Assembly: GCA_018901555.1 (NCBI GenBank)
Contig: JAHIER010000058.1
Location: forward strand, 1 to 15,809
Direction: 5' to 3'
Source of the DNA: Patescibacteria group bacterium
Lineage (GTDB): Bacteria > Patescibacteriota > Minisyncoccia > UBA9983
Length of the DNA stretch: 15,809 bases
Positions 1-5,588 of the stretch are shown here, in pieces. Numbering within the stretch: position 1 is the first letter of the stretch; each line of letters begins with the position of its first letter. The position numbers and the translations under genes were made by a program. The notes below the pieces were generated by a model. That model was not told where the DNA came from. It did not search any database and was given only the letters and a program-made list of their open reading frames with translations.

Positions 1-111
1 AATTATTCTTTTTAATTTAATATGACTACCTTTTTGACCGACAATTAAAAAATCGAAGGTTTTAAAAATTTCAACAATATCTTGACCGGAAAGAATCTTT
101 AATCTAGACAT
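1..111 (-). CDS. hicA: HicA-type mRNA interferase toxin (partial, 3' end outside window)
   Basis: HicA toxins are small double-stranded-RNA-binding-fold endoribonucleases that cut mRNA and are held inactive by HicB. The first 37 codons are visible: MSRLKILSGQDIVEIFKTFD, then a beta strand with GQKGSHIKLKR. The GSH histidine matches the catalytic His of the HicA/YcfA family. The ATG at 109-111 overlaps the upstream hicB stop by 8 nt, which supports this start and implies translational coupling. The frame is open to the window edge, so about half of a normal 70-80 residue HicA is missing here. Family assignment is strong. Whether the toxin is active cannot be judged. Confidence 0.85.
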   Translation of the reverse strand, partial: MSRLKILSGQDIVEIFKTFDFLIVGQKGSHIKLKRII

Positions 112-331
112 AAACTTTCATTGCCAATTCCATATTTACCAAAACAGAAGGGCTTGATTCCAAATCAAAATCAGCTAAATTTTCTCCTTCCAATTGAAGG
201 TCTACTGCTTCCTTAATATTATTGGTTAATTCATCAAGAGTTTTTCCTTGAGTAACAATCGGCAAATCAACACCTTGAGCTATATAGTATTTATCTCCTT
301 TATATATATGAAATTGAATAATTTTCTTCAT
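104..331 (-). CDS. hicB: HicB-family antitoxin
   Basis: 75 residues with the HicB pseudo-RNase-H fold pattern. A first strand (KKIIQFHIYKGDKYYIAQGV) is followed by the PIVTQGKTLDELTNNIKEAV helix and a final strand. HicB binds and blocks HicA and usually represses its own operon. No C-terminal ribbon-helix-helix or HTH domain is visible, so DNA binding would need another arrangement or be absent. It lies upstream of and overlaps hicA by 8 nt (antitoxin first). A TATAAT box lies 8 nt before the ATG (separate entry). No Shine-Dalgarno sequence is visible. Confidence 0.88.
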   Translation of the reverse strand: MKKIIQFHIYKGDKYYIAQGVDLPIVTQGKTLDELTNNIKEAVDLQLEGENLADFDLESSPSVLVNMELAMKVYV

Positions 332-339
332 AATAAAAT

Positions 340-345
340 ATTATA
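340..345 (-). promoter_or_regulatory. -10 box of first hicBA operon
   Basis: A perfect TATAAT on the minus strand ends 8 nt before the hicB ATG at 331. A start 7 nt downstream of the box would leave an RNA with essentially no leader. No convincing -35 hexamer is visible. Confidence 0.5.
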
Positions 346-373
346 CAATTTGTTAGGAACAAAAACAAGTCAA

Positions 374-399
374 CCCCGTAAAGGCTCTCGCCAACGGGG
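374..399 (-). terminator. Intrinsic terminator after second hicBA module
   Basis: Read on the minus strand, CCCCGT (399-394) pairs with ACGGGG (379-374). Inside it a GGC/GCC stem closes a GAGA tetraloop (383-392). The T-rich sequence TTGACTTGTTTTTG follows. It lies 3' of hicA (stop at 499) and upstream of the first hicB promoter, so it separates the two modules. Confidence 0.7.
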
Positions 400-405
400 A
401 TTAAT

Positions 406-414
406 TGTGGATAA
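406..414 (-). promoter_or_regulatory. Perfect DnaA-box 9-mer (TTATCCACA)
   Basis: TTATCCACA on the minus strand, identical to the consensus DnaA box. It lies between the hicA stop (499) and the terminator hairpin at 374-399. It is one of four perfect, same-strand copies in the window. DnaA binding is inference from the match. Confidence 0.5.
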
Positions 415-498
415 CTATGGCTGAAATTTAATTAATAAATTTAAAGGTGGAAATGATTATCAATATTATTGTAATTGGCGCGATTCCTTTATTATTAT

Positions 499-720
499 TC
501 ATAGTTGATTAAACTCTTCTACTGAAATCTTCATCTCTTTAATAAGTTTATATAATAATCCTTTTGAAATATCACGGGAATGTTTATGGGGAATTGGTAT
601 TGTTATTTGTTTTGCAGAATGAAAATAAATCGTATGTTTGCTTTTTCTTACGGCAATAAATCCACTCCTTATCAATTTTCTTGCAAGTTTATTATACCCA
701 ATCAGCTTGATTTTAGGCAT
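499..720 (-). CDS. hicA: HicA-type mRNA interferase toxin
   Basis: Complete 73-residue HicA/YcfA-like protein, a predicted mRNA endonuclease paired with the preceding HicB. Visible features are the N-terminal helix GYNKLARKLIRSGF, the strand AVRKSKHTIYFHSA carrying the family's catalytic histidine (KSKH), and PIPHKHSRDISKGLLYKLIK, the typical P-x-H-x-x-x-I-x-x-G-x-L segment before the last helix. The ATG overlaps the hicB stop by 8 nt, the same overlap as in the other module. The stop is TGA, so UGA is not reassigned in this genome. Its sequence differs clearly from the other HicA, so the two modules are not a recent tandem duplication. Confidence 0.9.
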   Translation of the reverse strand: MPKIKLIGYNKLARKLIRSGFIAVRKSKHTIYFHSAKQITIPIPHKHSRDISKGLLYKLIKEMKISVEEFNQL

Positions 721-967
721 ATTCAGGAATTTTTACAAAAGAAACTTTCTTTATAATCTCTGGTCTAATTGTTTCTTTGGGCAGATTTCCACGATATTCC
801 CTAATCACTTCAAGACATTCTTTTATAGCTACATTAATATTTTTATATGCCTCTTTTAATGTTTTTCCATATACAACACAACCGCGAATAGCCGGCGCAG
901 AAGCAATATAACCTTTTTTTTCATCTCGCTCGTAGATTATATAATATTGATCTATTTTCTTTTTCAT
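713..967 (-). CDS. hicB: HicB-family antitoxin
   Basis: 84-residue partner of the adjacent HicA. The pattern YYIIYERDEKKGYIASAPAI, GCVVYGKTLKEAYKNINVAI, then ECLEVI is a classic HicB partial RNase-H fold. It neutralises HicA by direct binding. No separate DNA-binding domain is visible in the remaining residues. The stop TAA lies inside the first codons of hicA (ATGCCTAA overlap). The gene is preceded by an extended -10 box exactly 6 nt before the ATG and has no Shine-Dalgarno sequence, so it is probably translated from a leaderless RNA. Confidence 0.9.
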   Translation of the reverse strand: MKKKIDQYYIIYERDEKKGYIASAPAIRGCVVYGKTLKEAYKNINVAIKECLEVIREYRGNLPKETIRPEIIKKVSFVKIPEYA

Positions 968-973
968 AAAAAT

Positions 974-982
974 AGTATAGCA
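974..982 (-). promoter_or_regulatory. Extended -10 promoter of second hicBA operon
   Basis: On the minus strand TGC-TATACT (TGn extended -10) is followed by ATTTTT and then the ATG at 967. The box-to-ATG gap is 6 nt, placing +1 on the start codon. No -35 hexamer is needed for an extended -10 promoter. Confidence 0.5.
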
Positions 983-1000
983 AATTTTTTTTCAAAAACA

Positions 1001-1033
1001 AACCCCGCTGCTTATGCATAAACAACGGGGGTT
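1001..1033 (-). terminator. Intrinsic terminator of the MscS-like gene
   Basis: On the minus strand AACCCC(C)G pairs with CGGGGTT, with one bulged C. The stem is extended by an inner GTTTAT/ATAAGC duplex, and TGTTTTTGAAAAAAAATTTG follows. It lies 25 nt past the stop at 1058 and directly before the second hicBA promoter. Confidence 0.75.
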
Positions 1034-1035
1034 GC

Positions 1036-1044
1036 TGTGGATAA
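1036..1044 (-). promoter_or_regulatory. Perfect DnaA-box 9-mer (TTATCCACA)
   Basis: TTATCCACA on the minus strand, between the stop of the MscS-like gene and its terminator hairpin. This is the same stop/box/hairpin order as at 406-414. Confidence 0.5.
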
Positions 1045-1057
1045 ATAAGAATTCAGA

Positions 1058-1744
1058 TTATTCCTTGTTTCCTTTTATGTCTTTTCTCAATCTTTCAACA
1101 TATTGAGAAGCGGCATCTTTGCCTCCGAGGCCAAATGCTAAACCACCAGCAATAGCCATCATGGCAACAAATCCTGTAAAAATGGTTTGAGCAAAAACTC
1201 CGGCAATTCCAAGCTGATACAAAGCAGCTAAAATTGCAAAAACCCAAATAGCCCATTTTGCTACTCCTCCCATAACATTTGCAGAAGGAACATCTGCTGC
1301 TTTTGCTGATCCAACAACAATTCTTTTTACAACATCAGCTATAAAAGCTGCTACAACTAAAATAAGTGCGGCAACAATTACATTAGGCAAATAAAGCAAA
1401 ACAACATTTCCCAAAAAAGCATTGACTTCACTTAAACCAAGGACATCCACTGATGCCATCAAAAAGACAACAATGAAAAACCATCTGATTAAACCGCCGA
1501 TAAATGCTCCGGAATCAAGTTTAAATCCTGCCTTTGACAATGTAGCTTCAGCGCCTATGGCCTGAAGAGCTCTGTCAACCTTAAAAGCTCTTATAATCTG
1601 AGAAACTAGTCGTCCTATTGCGACTGCAATAATCCATCCAGCAATGAAAATTATTAAGGCTACAATAAGTTTTGGAATAAAACTTATAATACCGCCCCAA
1701 AGTTGCTGAAAGGAACCGATTAATACATCACCCCAAGTTTGCAT
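1058..1744 (-). CDS. MscS-related conserved TM-helix membrane protein
   Basis: 228 residues with about five hydrophobic segments, near 15-45, 82-108, 112-142, 158-180 and 184-210. The segments IPKLIVALIIFIAGWIIAVA and YLPNVIVAALILVVAAFIAD are two copies of the conserved TM-helix repeat found in CmpX-like small mechanosensitive-channel relatives. The last helix ends in GGLAFGLGGKDAA, the glycine-rich signature that follows the pore helix in MscS-type proteins. The large cytoplasmic beta domain of true MscS is missing, and only a short basic tail (RLRKDIKGNKE) follows. A role in membrane-tension or ion homeostasis is inferred from family. It is monocistronic, with its own terminator. No clear promoter or Shine-Dalgarno sequence precedes the ATG. 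Confidence 0.8.
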   Translation of the reverse strand: MQTWGDVLIGSFQQLWGGIISFIPKLIVALIIFIAGWIIAVAIGRLVSQIIRAFKVDRALQAIGAEATLSKAGFKLDSGAFIGGLIRWFFIVVFLMASVDVLGLSEVNAFLGNVVLLYLPNVIVAALILVVAAFIADVVKRIVVGSAKAADVPSANVMGGVAKWAIWVFAILAALYQLGIAGVFAQTIFTGFVAMMAIAGGLAFGLGGKDAASQYVERLRKDIKGNKE

Positions 1745-1853
1745 ATTGTTTATTTAATATTTAAATTTATAAAATTACTACGCGTAATAATTTTTTACTA
1801 CCGACCTTGTTATATGTGAATTTTAACATATTTATAGGTTTTTTGAAGATAAC

Positions 1854-1862
1854 TGTGGATAA
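1854..1862 (-). promoter_or_regulatory. Perfect DnaA-box 9-mer (TTATCCACA)
   Basis: TTATCCACA on the minus strand, 9 nt past the stop of the winged-helix gene at 1872. No GC-rich hairpin follows here. The remaining gap down to 1745 is AT-rich with no other recognisable element. Confidence 0.5.
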
Positions 1863-1871
1863 TTTATTTTG

Positions 1872-2495
1872 TTAAATTTCAAGCTTGCAACAGGCTTTTT
1901 CATGGGGAGAATTCAGAATATCGTGGATAAATTTATCATGCATACTAAATCTATACAAAAAATCTTTGGTATCAAAAAGGGCGAAAGAAACTTCTTTGCC
2001 CATTTCTATTTCTATTCTTTTTAATATCCTTTCTAGTTTATTTTTTTGAATTCTATCTCCTACTAATAATAAATCTACTGAAGAATCGTTTGACTGCATA
2101 AAAATTCCTGAAAGTACTATCATTTTCATATCACCGGCAGATTTTAAGGATTTTATAATTTTTTCCTTATTAAAAGAGGCGGATTCAATAAAAAGAGATC
2201 TTAACGGATTGATAAACGGAAAAAATTCATTTATTCCCAGTCCTTGAATTTTTTTCTTTTTATTTTTTATTTTACCATTTTTTAATTTAAGAATTGTTTC
2301 TAAAAAAGATTTTTTCTGTTTTATTAAACCTGCCCTTATTAAAACAGAAATCTCCCGCCTGGCAACATTAGAATTAATTTTGCACCTGCGGGAGATTTCT
2401 GTGGGAATAAAGAGATCTGATGGATTTTGTAAAAATAAACGAATGACTTTAACTCGCGCTGGAGATCCGAATAATTTTTCTAAAACATCTTTCAT
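1872..2495 (-). CDS. Winged-helix protein with degenerate nucleotidyltransferase-like C-terminal domain
   Basis: 207 residues. Residues 1-65 form a winged helix (LFGSPARVKVIRLFLQNP, then PTEISRRCKINSNVARREIS as helix-turn-helix, then VLIRAGLIKQKK as wing). After a lysine-rich linker, residues about 100-200 resemble an MNT-type nucleotidyltransferase fold: FIESASFNKEKIIKSLKSA, MKMIVLSGIFMQ, SSVDLLLVGD. The family G-S-x-x-x-x-x-D-x-D catalytic motif is eroded (SGIF, only one clear Asp), so it is probably a sensor or regulator rather than an enzyme. It starts 18 nt after rplL and is probably on the same transcript. A perfect 15-bp inverted repeat lies inside the HTH codons (separate entry). Target unknown. 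Confidence 0.65.
   Translation of the reverse strand: MKDVLEKLFGSPARVKVIRLFLQNPSDLFIPTEISRRCKINSNVARREISVLIRAGLIKQKKSFLETILKLKNGKIKNKKKKIQGLGINEFFPFINPLRSLFIESASFNKEKIIKSLKSAGDMKMIVLSGIFMQSNDSSVDLLLVGDRIQKNKLERILKRIEIEMGKEVSFALFDTKDFLYRFSMHDKFIHDILNSPHEKACCKLEI
2344..2402. repeat. Perfect 15-bp inverted repeat inside HTH codons
   Basis: ACAGAAATCTCCCGC (2344-2358) and its exact complement GCGGGAGATTTCTGT (2388-2402) are separated by 29 nt. On the coding (minus) strand the arms encode TEISR and RREIS within the helix-turn-helix. The mRNA could form a 15-bp stem there. Confidence 0.85.
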
Positions 2496-2513
2496 TCCAT
2501 AATTTTATCACTT

Positions 2514-2915
2514 CTATTTTAATTCAACAACTCCGCCAGCTACTTCCAATTTAGCTTTCAACTCTTCAGCTCCCTTTTTATCAATGCCTTCTTTTACAAC
2601 AATCGGAACGCTATCAGCCATATCTTTCGCTTCTTTCAATCCTAAACTCAAAGCATCTCTTAAAACTTTAATAATTTCAATTTTTTTATCTCCTGAACTT
2701 TTTAATTCAACATTGAAAGATGATTTTTCTTCTTCTGCCTCTCCTCCATTAGCGCCAGCGCCAGTTGATGGCGCAGCTACGGCCACGGCTTGAGCAGATA
2801 CTCCAAATTTTTCTTCAAGAATTTTAACTAATTCGGAAAGATCTAAAACACTCATTTTTTCAATCTTTTCAACTAAATCCTTAAATTTTTCAGGAATTTT
2901 TATTTTTTCTGACAT
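2514..2915 (-). CDS. rplL: 50S ribosomal protein L7/L12
   Basis: 133 residues. L7/L12 is the mobile stalk protein that recruits and activates translational GTPases (EF-G, EF-Tu, IF2); dimers bind the tail of L10. The N-terminal dimerisation helices (LVEKIEKMSVLDLSELVKIL) are followed by an Ala/Gly-rich hinge at about 42-65 (AVAAPSTGAGANGGEAEEE). The C-terminal domain contains the signature KIEIIKVLRDALSLGLKEAK and ends GGVVELK. Length is slightly above the usual 120-125 because of the longer N-terminus and hinge. It starts 9 nt after rplJ, the standard rplJL arrangement. No strong Shine-Dalgarno sequence precedes it, so coupling to rplJ is likely. Confidence 0.97.
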   Translation of the reverse strand: MSEKIKIPEKFKDLVEKIEKMSVLDLSELVKILEEKFGVSAQAVAVAAPSTGAGANGGEAEEEKSSFNVELKSSGDKKIEIIKVLRDALSLGLKEAKDMADSVPIVVKEGIDKKGAEELKAKLEVAGGVVELK

Positions 2916-2924
2916 ATTTTTATA

Positions 2925-3434
2925 TTATTTTTTTATTTGACTTAAAATTCTAACAAATTTTGTCGATATTTCATTCAGAGCCACGACCATGCCCTGAATT
3001 GGTGAATTAATAACATTAACAAATTGCGCCAAAAGCACCTCTTTGGGCGGAATATTGGCAAGTATAATCATTGTTTTTCCGTCAATATATTTATTCTCAA
3101 AAACTCCCCCCAAAAGCTTGACTGAATTCTTTTTTGAAAAATCCTTAATAATTTTTGCTGGAGCAACAGGTTCATTTTCTGAAAAAGCGATAGCAACTTC
3201 ACCGTCTAATTCCGGAATTTCACCATTAAAATTAAAATCTTCCAATGTCTTTTTTATTAAAGTTTTCTTTACAACTTTATAATTAGTTCCAACTTCTTTT
3301 AATTTCTTTCTTAAATCACTCACAGCTGAAACACTTAAACCATGAAAATTAACAAAAATAATAACTTGGGCTTTTTTAAAACCCTCTTTTAAATCTTTTA
3401 CTATTTCGTGTTTTTTGTGTTTAGTTATAGCCAT
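2925..3434 (-). CDS. rplJ: 50S ribosomal protein L10
   Basis: 169 residues from the ATG at 3434 (MAITKHKKHEIVKDLKEGF). L10 anchors the L7/L12 dimers to 23S rRNA. Motifs include VIIFVNFHGLSVSAVSDLRKKL, NYKVVKKTLIKKTL (rRNA-binding N-terminal domain), PVAPAKIIKDFSKK and KLLGGVFENKYID; the C-terminal helix that carries L12 is about 135-169. An in-frame TTG 15 nt upstream would add MPLFF, but it lies inside the terminator hairpin of the leader and lacks homology to L10 N-termini, so the ATG is chosen. No Shine-Dalgarno sequence is visible; a T-tract abuts the ATG. Expression is probably controlled by the leader at 3435-3510. Confidence 0.97.
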   Translation of the reverse strand: MAITKHKKHEIVKDLKEGFKKAQVIIFVNFHGLSVSAVSDLRKKLKEVGTNYKVVKKTLIKKTLEDFNFNGEIPELDGEVAIAFSENEPVAPAKIIKDFSKKNSVKLLGGVFENKYIDGKTMIILANIPPKEVLLAQFVNVINSPIQGMVVALNEISTKFVRILSQIKK

Positions 3435-3456
3435 AAAAAATAACGGCAAAAGCCGT
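3435..3456 (-). terminator. Terminator hairpin in rplJ leader (attenuator)
   Basis: On the minus strand ACGGC-TTTT-GCCGT (3456-3443) is followed by TATTTTTT and then immediately the rplJ ATG. The stem is short (5 bp, 4 of them GC) but has a textbook U-tract. A terminator between a strong promoter and its gene suggests attenuation. Its 5' arm can pair instead with 3502-3509. Confidence 0.6.
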
Positions 3457-3510
3457 ATCTTGTTTTCAACCTAAGCAGGTCTTATATTCATGCCCACTTT
3501 CTACGGCTTA
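3435..3510 (-). promoter_or_regulatory. L10 leader (autoregulatory RNA element)
   Basis: The about 75-nt 5' UTR of rplJ resembles the conserved L10 leader. GCCGTAGAAAGTGGG at the 5' end is followed by GACCTGCTTAGGTTGA. AAGTGGG (3500-3494) can pair with CCTGCTT (3479-3473, two wobbles). The outer AAGCCGTA (3509-3502) is exactly complementary to TACGGCTT (3457-3450), which contains the 5' arm of the terminator. Either the leader closing stem or the terminator can form, not both. By analogy the L10-L12 complex is the ligand. The sign of regulation is not determined from sequence. Confidence 0.7.
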
Positions 3511-3516
3511 TTTTCT

Positions 3517-3544
3517 ATTATATACGACCATTATTTATTGTCAA
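3517..3544 (-). promoter_or_regulatory. Consensus promoter of rplJL operon
   Basis: Perfect TTGACA (-35, 3544-3539) and perfect TATAAT (-10, 3522-3517) with a 16-bp spacer on the minus strand. Predicted +1 at 3509-3510 coincides with the first base of the L10 leader stem. The promoter overlaps the last codons of the upstream membrane-protein gene (stop 3531-3533). Confidence 0.85.
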
Positions 3545-4127
3545 GAATTTTTTTTCGAAACAAAAAGATAATAGCCATGCCCGCGCCGGCAAAATCCATG
3601 ACTAAATCCAAAATAGTATCTTTTATAACTTCTGTGCCATAAACTCCAAAAGTTTTAGTTCCAAAAATAAGGTCAGCAAAATATTCAAGCAACTCCCAAA
3701 TAAAACCAGCTGAAATCATTATCATAACCGCCATAAAAACTGATTTTTTAAAATTCAAACCGTACCAATAAAAAATAAAAGACGACAAAGGAATAACCAG
3801 CATTAAAGCAATGCCAAAATGAATAACTTTGTCATACTCAAACCCAAATTTATATAACTGAAATAATCCCAAACTACCAAGACCATTGAGCAACAGAGAA
3901 ACAGCCATTACAATGCGAAGATTTAATAATGCTTCTTTTTTAACTGATTCATCTGCGCGAAAAATAAGACTGGGTAAAATTATTAAAAAAGCGGAAACAA
4001 AAGAAAATAATCCAAAAAATTTCGGACTATAAAAATCCGGGAACCAATCTTTTTTGCCCAAAATAAGAATTAGGCCGGCTATTAAAAATGCCCATATAAA
4101 AATGTTTAAAAATTTTTGTTTTGTCAT
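3531..4127 (-). CDS. YjdF/DUF2238-like polytopic membrane protein
   Basis: 198 residues with about six hydrophobic segments. After the third segment, YDKVIHFGIAL and then GFIWELLEYFADLIFGTK match the spaced Y-D-x-x-x-H-F ... E-x-x-E-Y pattern of the YjdF (DUF2238) family, ending with DTILDLVMDFAGAGMAI. The conserved acidic and His residues lie at membrane boundaries. Biochemical function is unknown for the family. The ATG follows the RAYT stop by 7 nt, so the two are co-transcribed. The last codons overlap the rplJ promoter. No Shine-Dalgarno sequence is seen. Confidence 0.65.
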   Translation of the reverse strand: MTKQKFLNIFIWAFLIAGLILILGKKDWFPDFYSPKFFGLFSFVSAFLIILPSLIFRADESVKKEALLNLRIVMAVSLLLNGLGSLGLFQLYKFGFEYDKVIHFGIALMLVIPLSSFIFYWYGLNFKKSVFMAVMIMISAGFIWELLEYFADLIFGTKTFGVYGTEVIKDTILDLVMDFAGAGMAIIFLFRKKILDNK

Positions 4128-4134
4128 TTTGCCA

Positions 4135-4830
4135 TTAGAAATTATTTAACATAAATGTCGGAAACTTAGTTTCCGACACGACAAGCTCTTCCATAAATAT
4201 CTTAAATTCCCCTTCGTCAAAAAATTCTTTTATAAAATCCTTATTTATTACTGCGGGAAAATTGACATTGCAAATCAAATCCGAATAAGCCGACCATTTA
4301 TATGACTTTAAAAATTGTATCGCTCCATTATAATCACTAGTTCCTTTTTCTTTATATTGCGGATCTAAAAGCTCTAATGGATGAGAAAGAATATAATAAA
4401 ATAAATAACGAAAATATTCATCATTGTCAACTAATCGCGCCTTAAAACTGCCCTGGAAAAGACTCCCCACTCTTTCGTATTTCTTATTAAAACCCTTGGT
4501 GTAGCCAATACCAAGTTTGTGCAGAAACAAACTAACACCATTATCTTTTATTTGTCTTATTAAAAGATGAAAATGATTGGGCACTAATGACCAAACTGCT
4601 ATCTCAACAAATTTGTCCCGCGTGTCGGAAACTAAGTTTCCGACAAGTTCAAGAATCTTTTGTTTCCTTCTTTCAAAAGAAATGTCGGGATTTAATTTAG
4701 TATCATTGAATTCGTAAAGATGGCAAACAAATCTTTCATAATCTCCTTCATCAATAAAAATCTTGCGTTTTTCAACGCCACGGTTGCATATATGATACCA
4801 ATGATTATTAAGAAAAATTACATCTCTCAT
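4135..4830 (-). CDS. REP-associated tyrosine transposase (RAYT 1, Y1/HUH family)
   Basis: 231-residue single-strand DNA transposase relative. Visible motifs: WYHICNRGVEKRKIFIDEGD at the N-terminus, the HUH motif PNHFHLL (His86, His88), the candidate nucleophile Tyr110 in LGIGYTKGF, then YERVGSLFQGSFKARLV, typical of RAYT proteins. All catalytic residues are present. Unusually, two copies of the 23-bp REP palindrome lie in frame: residues 62-70 (LVGNLVSDT, a variable loop before the HUH strand) and 218-225 near the C-terminus. A third copy ends 5 nt before the ATG and could fold over the start site. The gene lies between the TPR and YjdF-like genes with short spacing and may have inserted into an older operon. 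Confidence 0.9.
   Translation of the reverse strand: MRDVIFLNNHWYHICNRGVEKRKIFIDEGDYERFVCHLYEFNDTKLNPDISFERRKQKILELVGNLVSDTRDKFVEIAVWSLVPNHFHLLIRQIKDNGVSLFLHKLGIGYTKGFNKKYERVGSLFQGSFKARLVDNDEYFRYLFYYILSHPLELLDPQYKEKGTSDYNGAIQFLKSYKWSAYSDLICNVNFPAVINKDFIKEFFDEGEFKIFMEELVVSETKFPTFMLNNF
4156..4178. repeat. REP1 palindrome, copy 1 (inside RAYT 1, C-terminal codons)
   Basis: TGTCGGAAACT-T-AGTTTCCGACA: perfect 11-bp arms around one central base. It encodes V-S-E-T-K-F-P-T near the transposase C-terminus. Confidence 0.95.
4623..4645. repeat. REP1 palindrome, copy 2 (inside RAYT 1, codons 62-70)
   Basis: Same 11-bp arms with central A. It lies in frame within the coding region, in a loop upstream of the HUH motif. 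Confidence 0.95.
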
Positions 4831-4835
4831 ATGGG

Positions 4836-4858
4836 TGTCGGAAACTAAGTTTCCGACA
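4836..4858. repeat. REP1 palindrome, copy 3 (5' of RAYT 1)
   Basis: Same arms with central A. It fills almost all of the 31-nt gap between the TPR gene stop (4862) and the RAYT start (4830), and would form a stem directly upstream of the RAYT start codon. Confidence 0.95.
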
Positions 4859-4861
4859 TGG

Positions 4862-5509
4862 CTAAAAATTGTCCAGCAAATACTGAAGATCCTGCGATGT
4901 ATCAGGATTATTCTTTATTCCTTCTTCTAATATCCCTTTTGCTTTAATATTGTCTTTCATAACATTTCTGTAAAAATCATAAGCATTACGATAAATGCTA
5001 ATTTGGTTAGAGCCGTTTTCCATGGCTTTAAGAAAATTTTCTTTTGCTTTTTTATTATCATGCAAATAATAAGCGTACAAATCGCCCAGATTATTAAAAG
5101 AAGTTGAATTCAATGGCCTGATATAACCAGCATATTCCCAAACATCGCGCGCACCTTCAAAATCGTCTATCATTTTGCGATAAATACCTAATTCAAGCCA
5201 AAGATTAAAATCATCATTATTTTCTTTTAATTGAGATGAGATAGATTTAATCTTTTCAATAACTTTCACTTTTGCTTCTTGTGGTAAATCCGCTTTTATA
5301 GTTATGGGCCTGTCTAAATCAGGTATTGCTATTGGAGAAATTATGGGATTTTCTGATGCAGTCGGTGTCGGCGCTATCGAACCGACATCGTAAGTCGGTT
5401 TTAATATAAGGTCGGAATAAATGTAATAGCCGACTCCAACGGCTAAAATAATAATTACAGCGATTAAAATAATCTTGTTTGCACTGAATTTTGTTAAAAT
5501 GTTTTGCAT
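4862..5509 (-). CDS. Membrane-anchored TPR protein
   Basis: 215 residues. An N-terminal membrane anchor (IILIAVIIILAVGVGYYIY, about 13-33) is followed by a Pro/Thr-rich linker (to about 75) and three TPR-like helical pairs at about 100-135 (LWLELGIYRKMIDDFEGARD), 136-168 (NLGDLYAYYLHDNKKAKENF) and 171-203. It probably faces outward and scaffolds protein contacts; partner unknown. The juxtamembrane segment KPTYDVGS is encoded by a REP2 palindrome (5381-5399), and further GTCGG/CCGAC pieces lie at 5361-5371 and 5411-5434, so part of the linker seems derived from repeat DNA. An extended -10 box ends 6 nt before the ATG, suggesting a leaderless mRNA. Confidence 0.75.
   Translation of the reverse strand: MQNILTKFSANKIILIAVIIILAVGVGYYIYSDLILKPTYDVGSIAPTPTASENPIISPIAIPDLDRPITIKADLPQEAKVKVIEKIKSISSQLKENNDDFNLWLELGIYRKMIDDFEGARDVWEYAGYIRPLNSTSFNNLGDLYAYYLHDNKKAKENFLKAMENGSNQISIYRNAYDFYRNVMKDNIKAKGILEEGIKNNPDTSQDLQYLLDNF
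5381..5399 (-). repeat. REP2 palindrome, copy D (inside TPR gene)
   Basis: On the minus strand ACCGACTTACGATGTCGGT, identical to the three copies around the second RAYT 9 kb away, but in opposite orientation. It encodes K-P-T-Y-D-V-G-S. Confidence 0.95.
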
Positions 5510-5515
5510 TCAATT

Positions 5516-5524
5516 ATTTTAGCA
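5516..5524 (-). promoter_or_regulatory. Extended -10 promoter of TPR gene
   Basis: On the minus strand TGC-TAAAAT is followed by AATTGA and the ATG at 5509: gap 6 nt, predicted +1 at the start codon. A weak TTGCGC lies 17 nt upstream. Confidence 0.45.
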
Positions 5525-5550
5525 AACTAAAACACCTAGCGCAATAGCGA

Positions 5551-5573
5551 TGTCGGAAACTTAGTTTCCGACA
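5551..5573. repeat. REP1 palindrome, copy 4
   Basis: Same 11-bp arms with central T. Intergenic, between the TPR gene promoter and the terminator of the surface-protein gene, about 0.7 kb upstream of copy 3. Confidence 0.95.
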
Positions 5574-5588
5574 ATTAGACAGACAAAT

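Noticed and set aside
499..501. Reassignment of UGA to glycine as in Gracilibacteria/Absconditabacteria
   Set aside because: The second hicA ends with TGA at the expected family length, and other genes have no in-frame TGA.
3435..3449. Upstream TTG start for rplJ (adds MPLFF)
   Set aside because: It lies within the leader terminator and its U-tract; L10 homology begins at the ATG at 3434.
4156..5573. CRISPR array
   Set aside because: The repeated palindromes are spaced irregularly (190-700 nt), sit inside genes, and have no uniform spacers or cas genes; they are REP elements.
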